In this document: in pieces, positions 33,342-43,829 of the stretch | Layout of the letters: the number at the start of each line of letters is the position of its first letter | How positions within the stretch are numbered: the first letter of the stretch is position 1 | Assembly (NCBI GenBank): GCA_940337035.1 | Contig: CALNHX010003300.1 | Span: 62,001-126,000, forward strand | Direction of reading: 5' to 3' | Length of the DNA: 64,000 nt | Source: Agriotes lineatus | Lineage: Eukaryota > Arthropoda > Insecta > Coleoptera > Elateridae | Position numbers and translations under genes: made by a program | Notes under the pieces: model-generated | Database searches by the model: none | The model's input: only the letters and a program-made list of their open reading frames with translations | Told to the model about the DNA's origin: nothing

Positions 33342-33929
33342 AGTTTCAGATATGATTAATGTTCGGATGGACTAATGAAATTTAATTTGTAACTGACGGC
33401 GTTAAGCTTATTAATATCAGACATGTCAATAAAATAATACAGAATGATTTGTTAAGTACAGAAAGAATATGAGCGTTATGTATTAAAAGTATAAGCCATG
33501 AAACGGCAAATTAGCTGAAAGGTAAACGAAACAGTGCTAGCAAAATAATTATTGCAGAACAATGAAAAATGGAAAGCAACCGATCGAAAGACAATTAGTG
33601 AGATGCTAAAGAAACTCCAAGTGTATCAGTACATTATAAACAAAAGTGATTTCAAAGCAGAGCAAAGTGTAGTGACATTTATTCTAAGAAAAACAATTTG
33701 AGTAGTTAGGCAAAGACATGACATCAAAACTGTACTCCATAAGGTTAAACATGTTATCAATCCTAATTTCCTTTATAAAAATTGAAATTCTAGTTGCTAA
33801 GTTACACGAGAGTCTTTTGTTATTAATAACTAAAGAAGCCTGTAAAATTTATCACATAAAATTATAAATAAAAGGTATTTAGTTATACCAATTGTGTGTA
33901 AAGTTATTAACCACTGTACAGGGCATCGG

Positions 33930-34390
33930 CGAGTATAAGTTCCCAAGTGTTAAGAGGTCCAAGTAAAGCAGATCAGGCAGCAGCAGGATTCGTCCAAGTG
34001 CGAGTAACTTCGGGGGCCCATTTTCTTAGGCAAGCAGCATCGCCCAGCAAAAATAGTGTCTGTTGCGTGTAGAGGGGACCTTCAGGAGCCCGTACGTATA
34101 GGAATTCCAGCCAATAAGTCATTCCCAAGTGCGCAATTCCCATGGCATCATTGAAAAGTGTATCTAGCCTCCGAGGGGTCTCCGCTTAAGGTAGGATTCC
34201 ACAGGAACCTGCTGCAGCCCCATAATTCGCGGGGTTCGTCAAGTTGAGGCTGTTTACGAGGTGTAGCATCGAATTCCAGTTGTCCAGATCTGTCCAGCAT
34301 CGAGAAATTTAGGTAGCGTCCTTTGAAAATGCAAGATGACGCAGCAGAACAAAGAAGCAATCGCGCTTGGGTTCCGACGTCACACTAAGA
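33930..34390. other. GC-rich patch, function unknown
   Basis: About 460 bp distinctly richer in G and C than its surroundings. A 70-codon minus-strand frame (34148-34360) shows no motifs. It could be part of a decayed LTR or a host exon. Nothing decides between these. Confidence 0.3.
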
Positions 34391-35359
34391 ACAAAATGAG
34401 CTTATCAGTTGCTACGTCCCAGTATTAATATTTACCTGACGCTTCATTGCCATTTTGGTGTTTTACAATTCAATTTAATGCTGTTTTCGCACTGGCAGAG
34501 CATCGTGTTTACTGAGTCAAATTTAGAGCTTATCTAAACGTCAGATGGAAATTGTGTATTTGGCCGAAATATTTGAGAATATTTGTCATACAACGAGTTA
34601 TTAGTCGTTCAAAGTTTTTCTTAATTTTATGAACCTACACCCTGAACCAAATTTGTCTCATGTTGTACGGAGCTAATATTTCGAAAACCGCTAAATTTAG
34701 AGATATAGGTGGTTATACAAAAAGTGTTCAGTTTTCAACGTAGAATTCGAAAATGGTACAATAAGAGAGTGTTCCATTTGAAAAAAACCTACATGGACTT
34801 ATATCTCTTATCTGGGACACCCTGCATACTAACTTTTTACTTAAAAAACTGTGCAACTATAAATGCTAAGTGACATGTTCGAGCGTTTTTCCGATAATAA
34901 AATATCTGAATTTTAAATGAATCTGTGCAAGACTTTATGGACCCATTGTATACTTTATTAGGCGGGACTGTTACAATATAGAGATACAGTTTTCTAGAAC
35001 AGCTGCATGATCCCCAACTTCGTGAGTTTTACTTGGCGGCATTATTACCGGAACTTGTAAATCCGCGTAAAAGACGGAGTATGTCCATAAGCAAATCCTT
35101 TATTAATCCTACAGTTTGTGCGGTAGTGTTAAATATTTTTTGGTACCAATGTGTTTTAATAATCATTAAGGTATTTCATAATTTAAAGTGCCATAGGTTG
35201 TCAGGTCATTTTGGACAGCTTACAGCCATATAACTAACCATTCAAGCCTTTAGGGCAGCCTATTTATATTTCAAACCCGTTTCCAGCATTTTAACTTTTC
35301 ATCACATCTCCTAGCAATCTTAAATTCGAACACCCTGTAGTTTATCGCAGTTACCTCGA
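34391..35359. other. AT-rich spacer with ACCCTG-type fragments
   Basis: No gene. Short strings such as GGGACACCCTGCATA (about 34795) and ACACCCTGTAG (about 35331) resemble ends of small insect DNA elements but I could not pair them. Confidence 0.3.
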
Positions 35360-36740
35360 TTTGGGCCACCCTTTATTTACTTATTTACTTTCAGGCGTGT
35401 TAAAAGTTCCTGTTGAAGCAAATGAGGGGACCTCGTCTTCCTTGTCACACCGACATTATTTTGTTTTATCCGGTGAACGATGCCGCCTTCCATTGGCCGC
35501 CGAGTCGCTTGGGGACGCTTTCGTTCTTGGCAGGCATTATTTTGTTTTTCCTGCAAGCAGTTAGTTACCACAGAGTCGTTCAGTGAGACGCAAGAAGCGT
35601 GTAGTGGGCCGTGATGTGTACCGTTGGTACGTGGGTGTTTGGGCATTCCGATGGCCGAGTTCTGCTTCACTGGGTGAGGGTTGACCCTTCTATCCCGATA
35701 AAACGGGGAACAAACTTGCAGGAGTTAGATTTCTTGGCCTCACCGTCGTTTTGGTCTCATGAGAGAGACGCATTCCAGTTGACGCCCTTACAAGGCGGAT
35801 TTCTGCCAGCATTCTCACGTGACGCCCACGCTTTCGCACCTACGTTGCCTCTGCAGGCATGTTGCTAGGTGACCTCTCGCCCTGACGCTCACGGATCGTC
35901 GAGATACACGTATCTGTGTAACCAATTTATAACGTATTATCTGTCATTTATGTGAACTAAACTTATATTGTGTGTGTGTGCTAGTTTTAATGTGCTTTCG
36001 CCGCCAACTATTGTTCTTGGGTCACGAACTTGGTGGCTCCGTCGCCGTCCATTTTAGTTTCACGTACCGCCCGATCAAGGCCCGTTGGATTTAAGAGTTC
36101 ATAGTAAAGCCGCTCATGGCCGGTTGTATAGTCAGTAATTATTTCCGCCATCGATATTGCAACCATTTATGTGTGACCATTTGCTGTTATGTTGTACTAG
36201 AAATAACGCGCCTTTCCAGCTGGGGCAATAAATTTAGGCATAGTGTAATCTTGGTAGCCTTGTAAATTACCCCTTTGTTAACGTCAGACCAATAGACGAA
36301 TATTTGAACTAGGGCCTTATTATTTTGGCGAATCTGTGCATGCTCTTTTCAGGATAAGTTTTCTGTGTAACGATTGATGTACGACGAAGTTTTAGCTTTG
36401 GAGCGACACAGGTAAGTCTGGCGACGCGCGACGCCGCCGCAGTGGCGACGAGGCCCGAAATAGTTATTCAAGTATTTTTCCCGAAATTGTAATTTGAGTT
36501 CTACAGCTTCTCGTGTACCTTCCTGACGTAGTACCCTGTGTACCTCTCGTTCCGTCTAACCGTCCAGGTCCGGTTGCCCGAGTATACTCCGAGACAGCCC
36601 TGGTGGCGCCCTTTTGACTCACCCTATGTATGTCACGCCACGCTTGCCCAGTGACGTACCGTTTGAACCACGCCCATCTCCCTGAGCGTATCAGCCGAGG
36701 CCTTTAGTCTGTTTTGACGAATCTCTCACACTGCGTGGGT
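35360..36740 (+). other. CpG-rich region, possible promoter or 5' exon
   Basis: An unusual 1.4-kb stretch with many CG dinucleotides amid AT-rich DNA. No long frame. A strong splice-donor-like CAG followed by GTAAGT occurs at about 36410, on the plus strand, before a very CG-rich run (CGACGCGCGACGCCGCCGC). This could be an untranslated first exon with its promoter. Alternatively, TGGCGACGAGG at about 36442 resembles the primer-binding site after an LTR, but no matching LTR pair was found. Confidence 0.3.
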
Positions 36741-37170
36741 GTCGTTAAGTCATTTTGATACAGTAACAAAGTCATATAAATAATTAGCATCTCTATCTGA
36801 TTCCTATGTTCTGTATTACTGATTTAGTTATGTACAATGAAATTCTATATGTATTTACTATATAATAATATTGAACTAACTACGATTTTTGTATCCATTT
36901 TTACATTCTTAAGTATAATCATATGCATGTTAATCTATTTTTCTATTGTAAACAAATTTGTAGTTAAGTTTTCTGCTTTACTCTATGTTTTATCACTTTC
37001 TAATAAATAGTATTTTGCTTATTACTATTAAAATTGGCACTTTGTTTGATAAGCAATTATGTTTGCATTTGCTACTTTTAATTCCAATAACACACACTAT
37101 TTTTTCTGCAACCAAGAAACGTGCAGCATATTAAAAATTTTGACTGCTTTTGACATTTCTTACTTATAAA
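36741..37170. other. no recognised feature
   Basis: AT-rich spacer. No gene or repeat seen. Confidence 0.3.
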
Positions 37171-37172
37171 AC

Positions 37173-37484
37173 ATGGGGACAACTGCATCCATAGCCGACC
37201 AAATAGAACTTACTTTAGTTCATAAGAAGCATGGAGTAATCTCCATGATAAGAAGTAAAAGTAGTCTCGCTTCAAACTATGTTGGAACTGGACAACGAGA
37301 TAAATTAAGAGGGTTGGACAATAATAGTGAAAAATATATAGAAATCGAACGTCCTTAAATTACAAAAGACTATGATCATTGTATGGAAGGACTCGATATG
37401 TTAAGCCGCCAGGGTCATATTAGTAATGAAGCAGTAGTCATCGCAAAATTTTTAAGAGTGCAAAATTTTGAGGAAAAGCGATAA
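37173..37484 (+). CDS. unrecognised frame with N-myristoyl-like start, one stop
   Basis: Begins MGTTASIADQIELTLVHKKH, where Gly at position 2 followed by small residues is a possible myristoylation signal. It is open for 61 codons to a TAA at about 37356, then continues in the same frame with ITKDYDHCMEGLDMLSRQ to about 37484. The composition looks protein-like and a single stop separates the parts. It may be a decayed copy of a host gene (no intron seen in this stretch) or chance. I know no family that matches. Confidence 0.22.
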
Positions 37485-37739
37485 TCACTGTAGAAAAATT
37501 ATGCTTATGGCTTATGAGTAGTTCGAAAATCTCAAAGGACGGTGAGAGGGGCTACCAGCGATATGAATTAACATCAGTGTTGCCAACTCTAGAAAAATTT
37601 CACTTTTCTAAAGAAATTTCAAGCAATTTAAGGGCATTCTCAGATTTTACAAAAATCGACAAATGATCGCCCAGCGTTCAATTCAGAGAATGCACAATAG
37701 ATTCAGTTAAATAGGTTGTTAATAGTTTCTTTTATCTGA

Positions 37740-37947
37740 CTCTTTCCTCTGTCTCGCGTGTTTATCACACAACGTTTCGGCAGTATTTGATCTACTCCCG
37801 TCCTCAGGTCTTCGGGTTAGTACTGAGAAGGGCTGATTTGTGTATGTCTTCTCACGTACACTCATGACTACCCCGGGGTTTGGACCCGGCACCACTGATC
37901 GCTGTGATTACTAGTCTGTCACTTTTATCACTAAACCACCACTGCCA
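37740..37947 (-). mobile_element. possible tRNA-derived SINE of another family
   Basis: On the minus strand, GGTGGTTTAGTGATAAAAGTG resembles a box A region and GGGTCCAAACCCCGG a box B, separated by about 45 nt as in a tRNA head. The body then includes GAGGACGGGAGTAG and CGAAACGTTGTG. No clear duplication flanks it, so borders are approximate. Confidence 0.55.
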
Positions 37948-38359
37948 AAATGACATTATTTAGAGAACAACTTGATAATAATTATTTGTGTCCCAAGGGC
38001 ATTTTAAGATGTTTAAGCCCGAGGGATATAAACTGTTAGAACAACTTGACGATTTAATTATATTTCGAAACTTCCACACTTCCATTTCAAATATTGACGT
38101 CCATTTCAGTATATTTTGGGCAGCGTGTAATGTAAATTCAAGCAGCTAGCGACATCTGTTGTGTGCAGTTTGCGGGATTGCAGTTTCACCTTAGATTAAG
38201 TTTTATTCTGTTATTTTGCATAGGTTTCTTTAAGCACTTCCGTTTATTGCTCACAGAGGAACTTAACTTGCTGCTTTTTCAATGTATGTTCACGTACGTT
38301 CTGGGATATCTTATCTTAACAAGCCGCTTACACGAACAGGTCTCTACATGTTGATCTCA

Positions 38360-39010
38360 GCGGACCGCTTAGACGCGTAAATTCTTACTCTACTTTGTGC
38401 ATTTATGGTGTTTCCATATAAGTTAGACAGAGTAGGCAAGCGACGCACTCTTGCGTTGTCTTTTCTTTCCGCCCGCATCTCGCGACATTTCGCAAGCCAC
38501 AGTAACGTAAGAAAGTTGGTGGTACCCCGGCCCTCGGAGAGCGTTCGTTTGAATTAAATTATTAATGCCGATGTTCTTGTGCCCGTGAATACGTTCTTCG
38601 CGTGCTCGTTGATGTTTCCGTTGAAGTTAAACTGTTTTCCTGAGTTTCCCGTCGCAGAAGTGTTAAGTTTGCTTACGAGGAACGTTAGTAAAGTACGGCA
38701 GCGGAGGATTCATGCCGGACTTGATATACTGGTCCCAATTTACACTTAGTGGAGTTTTTTGGGTTCTCACTGGTGCTAGCCTATTTCCGAGGAAGTTTCG
38801 CCTGTTGGAAAACTGCAAATCGTTGTCGTCTTCAATTTACCCTTTGGGGATTAATAACGTTTGCTCCCTTGGTAAGTGACAATATTCCTGCCGTTGAAGC
38901 TCTGTTCCCGCATCCTGTCGAATTATTTAGGTATTTGCTGGGTCCGCCGGCTATAGCAGTCTCGTTGAGCATCATTCAACGGCTTCTAAATTCTTAAAAC
39001 AGGTGAACTA
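38360..39010 (+). other. CpG-rich patch with splice-donor-like site
   Basis: Second CG-rich stretch (for example CGCCCGCATCTCGCGACATT at about 38472). A donor-like GTAAGTGAC is at about 38872. An 82-codon frame at 38749-38997 is hydrophobic but unrecognised. Possibly a promoter/5' exon, but no coding evidence. Confidence 0.25.
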
Positions 39011-39671
39011 AGTAATACAGTGAATCCTAAGTTCCACAGTGCTACGCCTTCATCGACATTGAGTGGGAAAGTTTAATTATTGCACCATTTATATTTATAA
39101 CCGATAGTCGTGACCTACATTTATTGTAGGTCATGGTTTAACGTCATCTTTTTGAAAAATACCACGAAATTAATTGCAACAATGCTGAGACTAAAACTAT
39201 AATAGACCTCTCAGCTTCGGTAAAATTCATTTTGTGGTATTTTTCATAAAATATGTTAACAGGACATTAATACAAATGTTAATAAAAACAGGCTCCTTTG
39301 GTTTTTAATTATTACATTTATTTAAACTTATCTGTGGCTCTCAAACTTTTTAGAAAATACTTTAACCTGCTTTTTTCCTAAACTAAAAGTTTTGCCACAT
39401 TCGCCGCCTATACGGCCATATTCGCCCAGGCAGCAACGATGGATAATGCAGTACTAGCAATGAAATATCCATAGAAACCCCAAAAAATGTTAAGCCAAGA
39501 TATTCACACTCCGCAAGTTTCATAAGCCAACCTGTATACATATTAATAATGAAATTGTACCTTGGAAACCAAATGACACAGCAGTCAAATATTTATGCAT
39601 CTATCTGTATACCAGGCTAAGTTAGAATTTCCATATAAATCTAAAAAAATGTGTAAAAGGCTTTACCCAGA

Positions 39672-40380
39672 ACTTCCCTCGTCAACATTGTGACACTAAA
39701 TAATTTTAAAAATCAAATTAAGTTAGGAGTACAAATATCTTCACGTTTCTAACAAATTAAATACATTTTTCAAATAAAAAAAATTATCTCGTTGGGATTT
39801 GAACCCGCCCCATCTGCAGCTCTGTAGAATGCTCGATCTTAACCGAATCTCCGCAGAGGATATGAACGTACAGCGAAATTCCATCTGCGCTACCGAGTCT
39901 CTTCGGGAAAAGTTCGGCGCGTTCGTCTCTAGAAGAGCACGGTGTTATGGTTAAAAGATTTTACTCTTTTGTGACATTATCCTTATTCGGTTGAGTCGTA
40001 TTTTCGGCAAGTATAAAGCCTGACCTATGTGAAAGTTATTACTTCATTTTATTTCAAAATTAACACAAAAATAAACAAAATGTAATTTTTTAAGGTGCTC
40101 ACACTGTATATATTTGTATGAAATTGTACCGGTTTCATGCGAGGTAGATATATAATATGCAAAATATCGTCTTCCTCCGACAAATAGTTTTTGAGCTATA
40201 CTGCCAACAGACAGACAGACAGACGGGCAGACAGACAGACAGACAGACAGGCAGACTGACGGAATTGAGAAAACCCCTTTTTCGTCATCTAGGGACCTTG
40301 AAACGTGAAGATCTGAAAAACCTCGGAAGGTGATTTTTTCTTGATTACAATACTTTCTTCGTCTTTCAGACGAGGGAAGT
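39672..40380. repeat. CAGA-containing dispersed element, copy 2
   Basis: Ends ACTTCCCTCGTC and GACGAGGGAAGT are inverted repeats. Internal CAGACAGACAGAC stretch is at about 40208-40256, followed by GGGACCTTGAAACGTGAAGATCTG. A tRNA-like piece on the minus strand (39785-39860; GGTTCAAATCCC resembles box B) lies in the left half. It is absent from the other copies, so is probably an insertion. Confidence 0.72.
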
Positions 40381-40548
40381 AATAACCAAAAGCTATCACA
40401 GGCTCAGACAACTTTATAGTTTGATAAATCAAAAATATGCCTTAAAATTGAATGTGCTGTGTTACTATGTAAAAGCTTACTACGACCTTTCTCTTATGTG
40501 CATCTCCTATTTGGTGTCACACATCAAAAACTAATCCACACGAACTTT

Positions 40549-40790
40549 AACGATTTCAGAATAAAGTGTTGCGGACTGCTGTCAACGCTCGGTGGTACTT
40601 TCACAACTCTCAGTTGCATCACGAGTTAGGCATTCTACTCATTGACGAATACAATAAAATAAGTGCTAAAAAATGTATAATGAACTTAACTGCTTGTAGC
40701 GGTGCAGTTTATTATGAACTATGTCGAACTAACATCCACACAAGACTAAAACGAACACTACCACAGGATATTGTTTTAACTGATAAATGA
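40549..40790 (+). pseudogene. Jockey-type LINE C-terminal fragment
   Basis: Plus-strand remnant of the very end of a Jockey-clade RT protein: VLRTAVNARWYFHNSQLHHELGI-like, then LKRTLPQDIV before the stop at 40790. In intact elements this follows the RT domain and reads like KVLRTAVNAPWYVRN...LGI. Upstream it is lost. The downstream TATGTATG-rich stretch (about 40855-40890) could be the decayed 3' tail. No catalytic residues are included. Confidence 0.75.
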
Positions 40791-41222
40791 AGATGGCTGA
40801 AAGTATCATTGTAATATTTCACAGAGATAATTAAGTAGTCTCTTTATGTCACGTCTGGTATATGTATATGTATGTATGTGTATGTATATTTAATTATATT
40901 TTTGCACTACTAGCCTCAGAACTCACCATTATTGGCCTATCTTTAGGTCGTGAAGTTGTTTTTCTCCACCTTGAGAGGAGAGACAAAGTAAAATAAACAA
41001 TTTTCACAGTGGTAACTAATAAATTGCTAAGCTACCAATATGTTTTGTTACCATCAGACATTAATATTTTAATTTTGACGTTTTAAAAAGTTGTATTGTC
41101 AGGTTGACAGTTAAAATATTGTCGAAATTTGTTGGGAATTTAAGGTATTAACCCGTTTAGGTAGTGCAAAAATTAGTATATACACCACGGTAGCGAATCC
41201 TCTTATAACCTTGTAGTGGGTT

Positions 41223-41432
41223 ACAAGGTTTCGTGATCACGGAAGTGTACGAAATGAATATGTCGGTTCCGTAAAAACTGTGCGCACACCACGGAGCGTA
41301 GAACAAGTACGGCAAGCTGTAGTAAGGAGTCCAACTCGTTCAGCAAGGCGTCAAGCAGTAGCATTGAACATTACACGAAGAAGTTTAGAAAAACGTGGTG
41401 GCCATTTAAAAGTGGCTATATTCAAAAAATAG
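41223..41432 (+). pseudogene. internally deleted Tc1/mariner-type transposase
   Basis: A single frame of 69 codons that joins the N-terminal helix-turn-helix region (TRFRDHGSVR, TPRSVEQVRQAVVRSPTRSA, VALNITRRS) directly to the last residues of such a protein (LEKRGGHLKVAIFKK then TAG). The whole catalytic domain is missing without loss of frame. This looks like an internal-deletion derivative, the usual first step towards a miniature element. A stop precedes the frame at 41214. Terminal repeats were not found. Confidence 0.72.
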
Positions 41433-41596
41433 TTTTAGTTGTAAAACTGCATTATATGTGCAATAAAGATATATGTTTTAGACCTTGGTCGTTTCATTAG
41501 TATATCTATAATAACACTCTAAAAACCGTCAATACCCATTGCGCCACCCTGTATATAGTGCTATACCTTCACGTATAGTGATATTAATCTGTTTAT

Positions 41597-41865
41597 CTTC
41601 TTCTTCTTCCTGTTATTATTGGTCAGTGGCCTGTTTTAACCGCAAAGTGGTTCTATGAGTCCTCTTTACCTTTAGGCCGGGTAGGTGGCTAGCCTTGTTC
41701 GTCGAAATTGAGGAAGAGTTCCCTTCTTAGGGGTTAACGACTACCGCAGGTGTTAGCGTGGTAGCCCGGGAGCGTATGATTTCTTAAACTCTAGAGTCGC
41801 AGGGATTCGAACTAGGGCCGGCCGCCTGAGAGGCGAGAATTTGCTCGCGGGGCCATCCGCTCACC
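41597..41865 (-). mobile_element. tRNA-derived SINE, copy 2
   Basis: 269 bp, co-linear with the copy at 29674, flanked by an exact 11-bp duplication AATCTGTTTAT (41586-41596 and 41866-41876). Box B is slightly changed (AGTTCGAATCC) and the tail is AAGAAGAAGAAG. Differences from copy 1 are scattered, so the two are separate insertions of one family. Confidence 0.92.
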
Positions 41866-41943
41866 AATCTGTTTATGAATGATATTTTCATCAATTTAAA
41901 ATTGCCCTGTTTATGTTTTGAATATCAATAATTATTCTTTTTA

Positions 41944-42095
41944 CTTTCTCTCTCCCTCTCTTTCTTTCTTTATCAGCCTTTACTAGTCCATTCTTGGACA
42001 TAAGCCTCCCCTTGTTCTTTCCAGGATTCTCTATCTTGAGCCAGTTGATGCCAATTTCTTCGTACTCTGCTCTTGATGTTGTACCCCTCCTACTT
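41944..42095 (-). pseudogene. LINE 3' end with simple-repeat tail
   Basis: The minus strand encodes the typical last residues of a LINE protein, WHQLAQDRESWKEQGEAY then VQEWTSKG, ending at TGA 41973-41975. It is followed by an AAAGAAAGAGAGAG-like tail (41944-41970). Only about 40 codons remain. Confidence 0.7.
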
Positions 42096-42109
42096 ACTTA
42101 CCTTTGAAG

Positions 42110-43650
42110 GCTTACACTTCACCGACTAGCTCAAGATACGGTTTCTTATCAGGGTTTAACAATTGTGGGATTTTTAGTTCGTTTCACTTTCATATAAAGG
42201 TAAAAGTTCATTAATCAGAAGAAATGGGCGCCATAACTTTATTTAAAAAGTTTTAAATTCAATAAGTTTACAAAGGTTACGTATTCTTTCTAACAGTCCA
42301 CAAATCAATTGTTATGCATTAGAGGCTTATACCTTTCTAATTTTAATACACATTATGTAATTATTTAGCAAGTTTTATTCTTCTCTGACAAGTTAGAATT
42401 TGTTCTAATAAAACGTTAGGATTAATGAATCTATCAGTATCTAGGAGATTTCTTATACCTATTTAATTAATAACCTCCAGTTCGTAAGATGAAAATATAA
42501 AGAGCTCTCTATACCCTCGTATTTCTCTTTCCTAGGTCTTAATTACGATTAATGATCGGTATTTAGTTTAATTGGTATCATTCCATGTAGTATAAGAAAG
42601 GTCCTTTATGAAAAAAAAACTTATTATTTGACAAGTGACCCAAAAACCAACTTGACAGTCACAGAACGATTTAATCTCACTTCAGGCCACATCACCTGGT
42701 AAGTAACTATTGTTTTTACTTGAAACTAATCTGTTATTGAATATTCTTAAGGCTTACGCCCTAATTTAATTATATTTAAGCTATGACGCGGGTTTAAGTC
42801 TAACTAACGATATTAAACCCTTTCAGGACTAACATACGGTTAATGCAGAGAACCCTTGAACCTGGACCTCTCCATCTGCCAACATTAACTATGAAGAACT
42901 CCTCATCGAACCAAAGAAGTTGCCCTTGACTGGTGAGTGATCTCCTAACTGGTTATACATTTCTAATTGCGTCCTCTCTTTTCCTTATCGCTCGTAACTT
43001 ATCGACACACTTCTCCATGGCGAATATACAACTGACCAGAACTGGCGTCAAATGAAAAAGACCGACGAGCTGGTAGTCAAAGAGGAAGCCCTAAGAGCTG
43101 GTGGTCAAAGAGGTGACACTAAGAGCTGAATCAAGGAAAACCCTCTATTACGATTTGTATGTATTAGTTTGCCGTCTACCTACCAGTTATATAATAACTG
43201 CCCCTTTTCAGAAAGTAAATGTTTGTGGAATTTATCCTATCTGCCTGAAAAATTATTATGTTTTAATACTATGCTGTATGAGTTAAATAAAGGCTTACTA
43301 TTGTCTGCTTGTATCCTTTCTAAGCCAGGATTTTCAATTTGCTTCGCTTCTGCATAGAGAAGCGCCCTTTTGCTTTCTCAATTAAACAGGAAGTAATAAT
43401 TTTTGTTATTTATTGTTCTTTTATTAACGTAACCATGGGCCTTCTAAATTAAATTTCAAAAAGGGTAGGCAACCCCTCCTACTGGTCTTGCGCTTAAAGT
43501 TGCCTATCTATTAGGATTAATTAATATTGAACGATATTCCTGTAGAAGCTACGATATGTACTGCTACAATGGTCTTCATTTGCTCTTTTATGTTAGTATA
43601 TTTTGGCGATGCAAAGAAAAACATGACTTTTTTACTTTGAATACTTTTGG
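42110..43650. other. no recognised feature
   Basis: AT-rich DNA. A few 60-codon plus-strand frames near 43101-43357 show no motif. Confidence 0.35.
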
Positions 43651-43667
43651 TTTAATTTAAATAAAAA

Positions 43668-43822
43668 GTAACTTAGAAACTGTAAGTTACTTTTTAAAAG
43701 TAACTAGGTAACCTTAGGAAAAAGATACTTTTTTAAGAAAAGTTACTTTTTCAAAGTAACTTAGATACTTTTTAAAAAGTAACTTGTAACTTGTAACTAG
43801 CTACATTTTAAAAGTAACTCTC
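43668..43822. repeat. AAGTAACTT-type short inverted and direct repeats
   Basis: Many copies of AAAGTAACTT and its reverse complement AAGTTACTTT lie within about 150 bp, capable of several hairpins. Such blocks often make up ends of DNA elements, but no partner end was found. Confidence 0.7.
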
Positions 43823-43829
43823 AACTCTG

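Noticed and set aside
36436..36460. LTR primer-binding site (TGGCGACGAGG)
   Set aside because: No LTR pair, target duplication or pol sequence was found nearby, so the match to a PBS is too weak to call.
39785..39860. Functional tRNA gene on the minus strand
   Set aside because: A box B-like GGTTCAAATCCC is present, but I could not fold a proper cloverleaf and the box A is poor. A SINE head or tRNA relic is more likely.
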